DNA of 6,155 nt from positions 1-6,155 of the forward strand of contig DUSJ01000369.1 in NCBI GenBank assembly GCA_012842645.1. Reading direction: 5' to 3'. The notes under the pieces were generated by a model. That model saw only the letters and a list, made by a program, of their open reading frames with translations, did no database searches and had not been told where the DNA came from. Within the stretch, counting starts at the first letter, position 1. The number at the start of each line of letters is the position of its first letter. Below are positions 5,480 through 6,155 of this stretch, piece after piece. The DNA comes from Clostridiaceae bacterium (GTDB taxonomy: Bacteria > Bacillota > Clostridia > DSM-8532). The translations under genes were made by a program, and so were the position numbers.

Positions 5480-6155
5480 TTGAACAGAAAGGTCGGCATC
5501 GTTACACTGGGATGCCCCAAGAACCTGGTTGACAGCGAAATAATGGCTGGAAGCCTGCAGGACGCGGGTTATGAAATAACCCCCGACCACAGGTCGGCGG
5601 AAGCGATAATAGTAAACACATGCGCCTTTATCGGGGACGCGAAGGAAGAAGCCATAATGAGCATACTTGAAGCCGCCCGGTACAAGGACGAGGGCTGCCT
5701 GAAGATCCTTATAGTGGCAGGCTGCCTGGCCGAGAGATACAAGGAAGAGATTATCAGGGAAATACCCGAGGTGGACGTGGTCGTCGGTACCGGCAGCGTA
5801 GGGGAAATACCCGGGATTTTAAACGATAAACTCGGCAGTGGCAAGAACGGGCAGGAGATCCGTGCCAGGAAGCCCGACAGCGTGGACTACCTCGAACTGA
5901 CCAGGTTCGTATCAGACAGCAAGCCTTACGTTTACCTGAAGATCGCCGAAGGCTGCGACAACAGGTGCACATACTGTGTCATCCCGAGCCTGAGGGGCAG
6001 CTTCAGGAGCAGGTCAGTGGAGAATATCGTAAGGGAAGCCAGGATGCTTGCCAGGAAGGGCAAAAAGGAAATCGTGCTTGTCGCGCAGGACGTTACACGC
6101 TACGGTACGGATAATTACGGCAGGAAAATGCTTGTGCCCCTTGTCAGGGAACTTG
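5480..6155 (+). CDS. rimO: Ribosomal protein S12 methylthiotransferase RimO, N-terminal half (3' end outside window)
   Basis: RimO is a cytoplasmic radical-SAM enzyme with two [4Fe-4S] clusters that adds a methylthio group to the conserved aspartate near position 88–89 of ribosomal protein S12. The first 225 codons of a usual ~440 are present. The N-terminal MTTase domain begins KVGIVTLGCPKNLVDSE, which distinguishes RimO from MiaB and MtaB. It has cluster cysteines C12, C48 (VNTCAF) and C82 (VAGCLAERY). The radical-SAM domain begins YVYLKIAEGCDNRCTYC, with the SAM-cluster cysteines C159, C163 and C166 in CxxxCxxC, followed by CVIPSLRGSFRSR and LVAQDVTRYG. The C-terminal TRAM domain falls outside. 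The start is TTG with a strong ribosome binding site. It has its own likely promoter and is separated by a hairpin from the LUD gene, so it probably begins a new transcription unit running off the window. Confidence 0.96.
   Translation, partial: MNRKVGIVTLGCPKNLVDSEIMAGSLQDAGYEITPDHRSAEAIIVNTCAFIGDAKEEAIMSILEAARYKDEGCLKILIVAGCLAERYKEEIIREIPEVDVVVGTGSVGEIPGILNDKLGSGKNGQEIRARKPDSVDYLELTRFVSDSKPYVYLKIAEGCDNRCTYCVIPSLRGSFRSRSVENIVREARMLARKGKKEIVLVAQDVTRYGTDNYGRKMLVPLVREL

Overview
The window looks like chromosomal DNA of an anaerobic, Clostridia-type Firmicute. The gene order smc–ftsY, a tandem glycine riboswitch, strong AGGAGG-type ribosome binding sites, a stand-alone LUD-domain protein of a kind I associate with Clostridia, a TTG start codon and heavy use of AGG (Arg) and ATA (Ile) codons all point that way. 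I cannot name a genus or species. All genes lie on the + strand and appear intact apart from the two cut by the window edges.

Layout. Bases 1–1308 are the 3' part of smc (C-terminal coiled coil and ATPase half-head of the chromosome condensation protein). After a 102-base gap comes ftsY (1411–2505), the SRP receptor GTPase. Bases 2506–2952 are non-coding but dense: a REP-like imperfect hairpin (2529–2563), an inverted repeat around a good sigma-70-type promoter (2594–2622), a complete tandem glycine riboswitch with leader kink-turn (2643–2807), a long AT-rich hairpin (2806–2838), a strong intrinsic terminator (2853–2880) and a 72-base leader. These precede serA (2953–4560), D-3-phosphoglycerate dehydrogenase, the first step of serine and hence glycine synthesis. 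A LUD-domain protein with a Cys-rich tail follows (4637–5278). Bases 5279–5479 hold a second long hairpin (5305–5348) and an extended -10 promoter, then rimO (5480 to the window end), the radical-SAM methylthiotransferase for ribosomal protein S12, which starts at TTG.

How it works together. smc and ftsY are housekeeping genes that often sit together in Firmicutes. The biologically most interesting part is serA: SerA feeds serine, which serine hydroxymethyltransferase converts to glycine, and the serA leader carries a glycine sensor. That implies end-product control of the serine/glycine branch at the RNA level, on top of possible allosteric control through the SerA ACT domain. The serA–LUD pair is bracketed by the two hairpin repeats. 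I saw no tRNA, rRNA, CRISPR array, transposase gene or obviously foreign gene.
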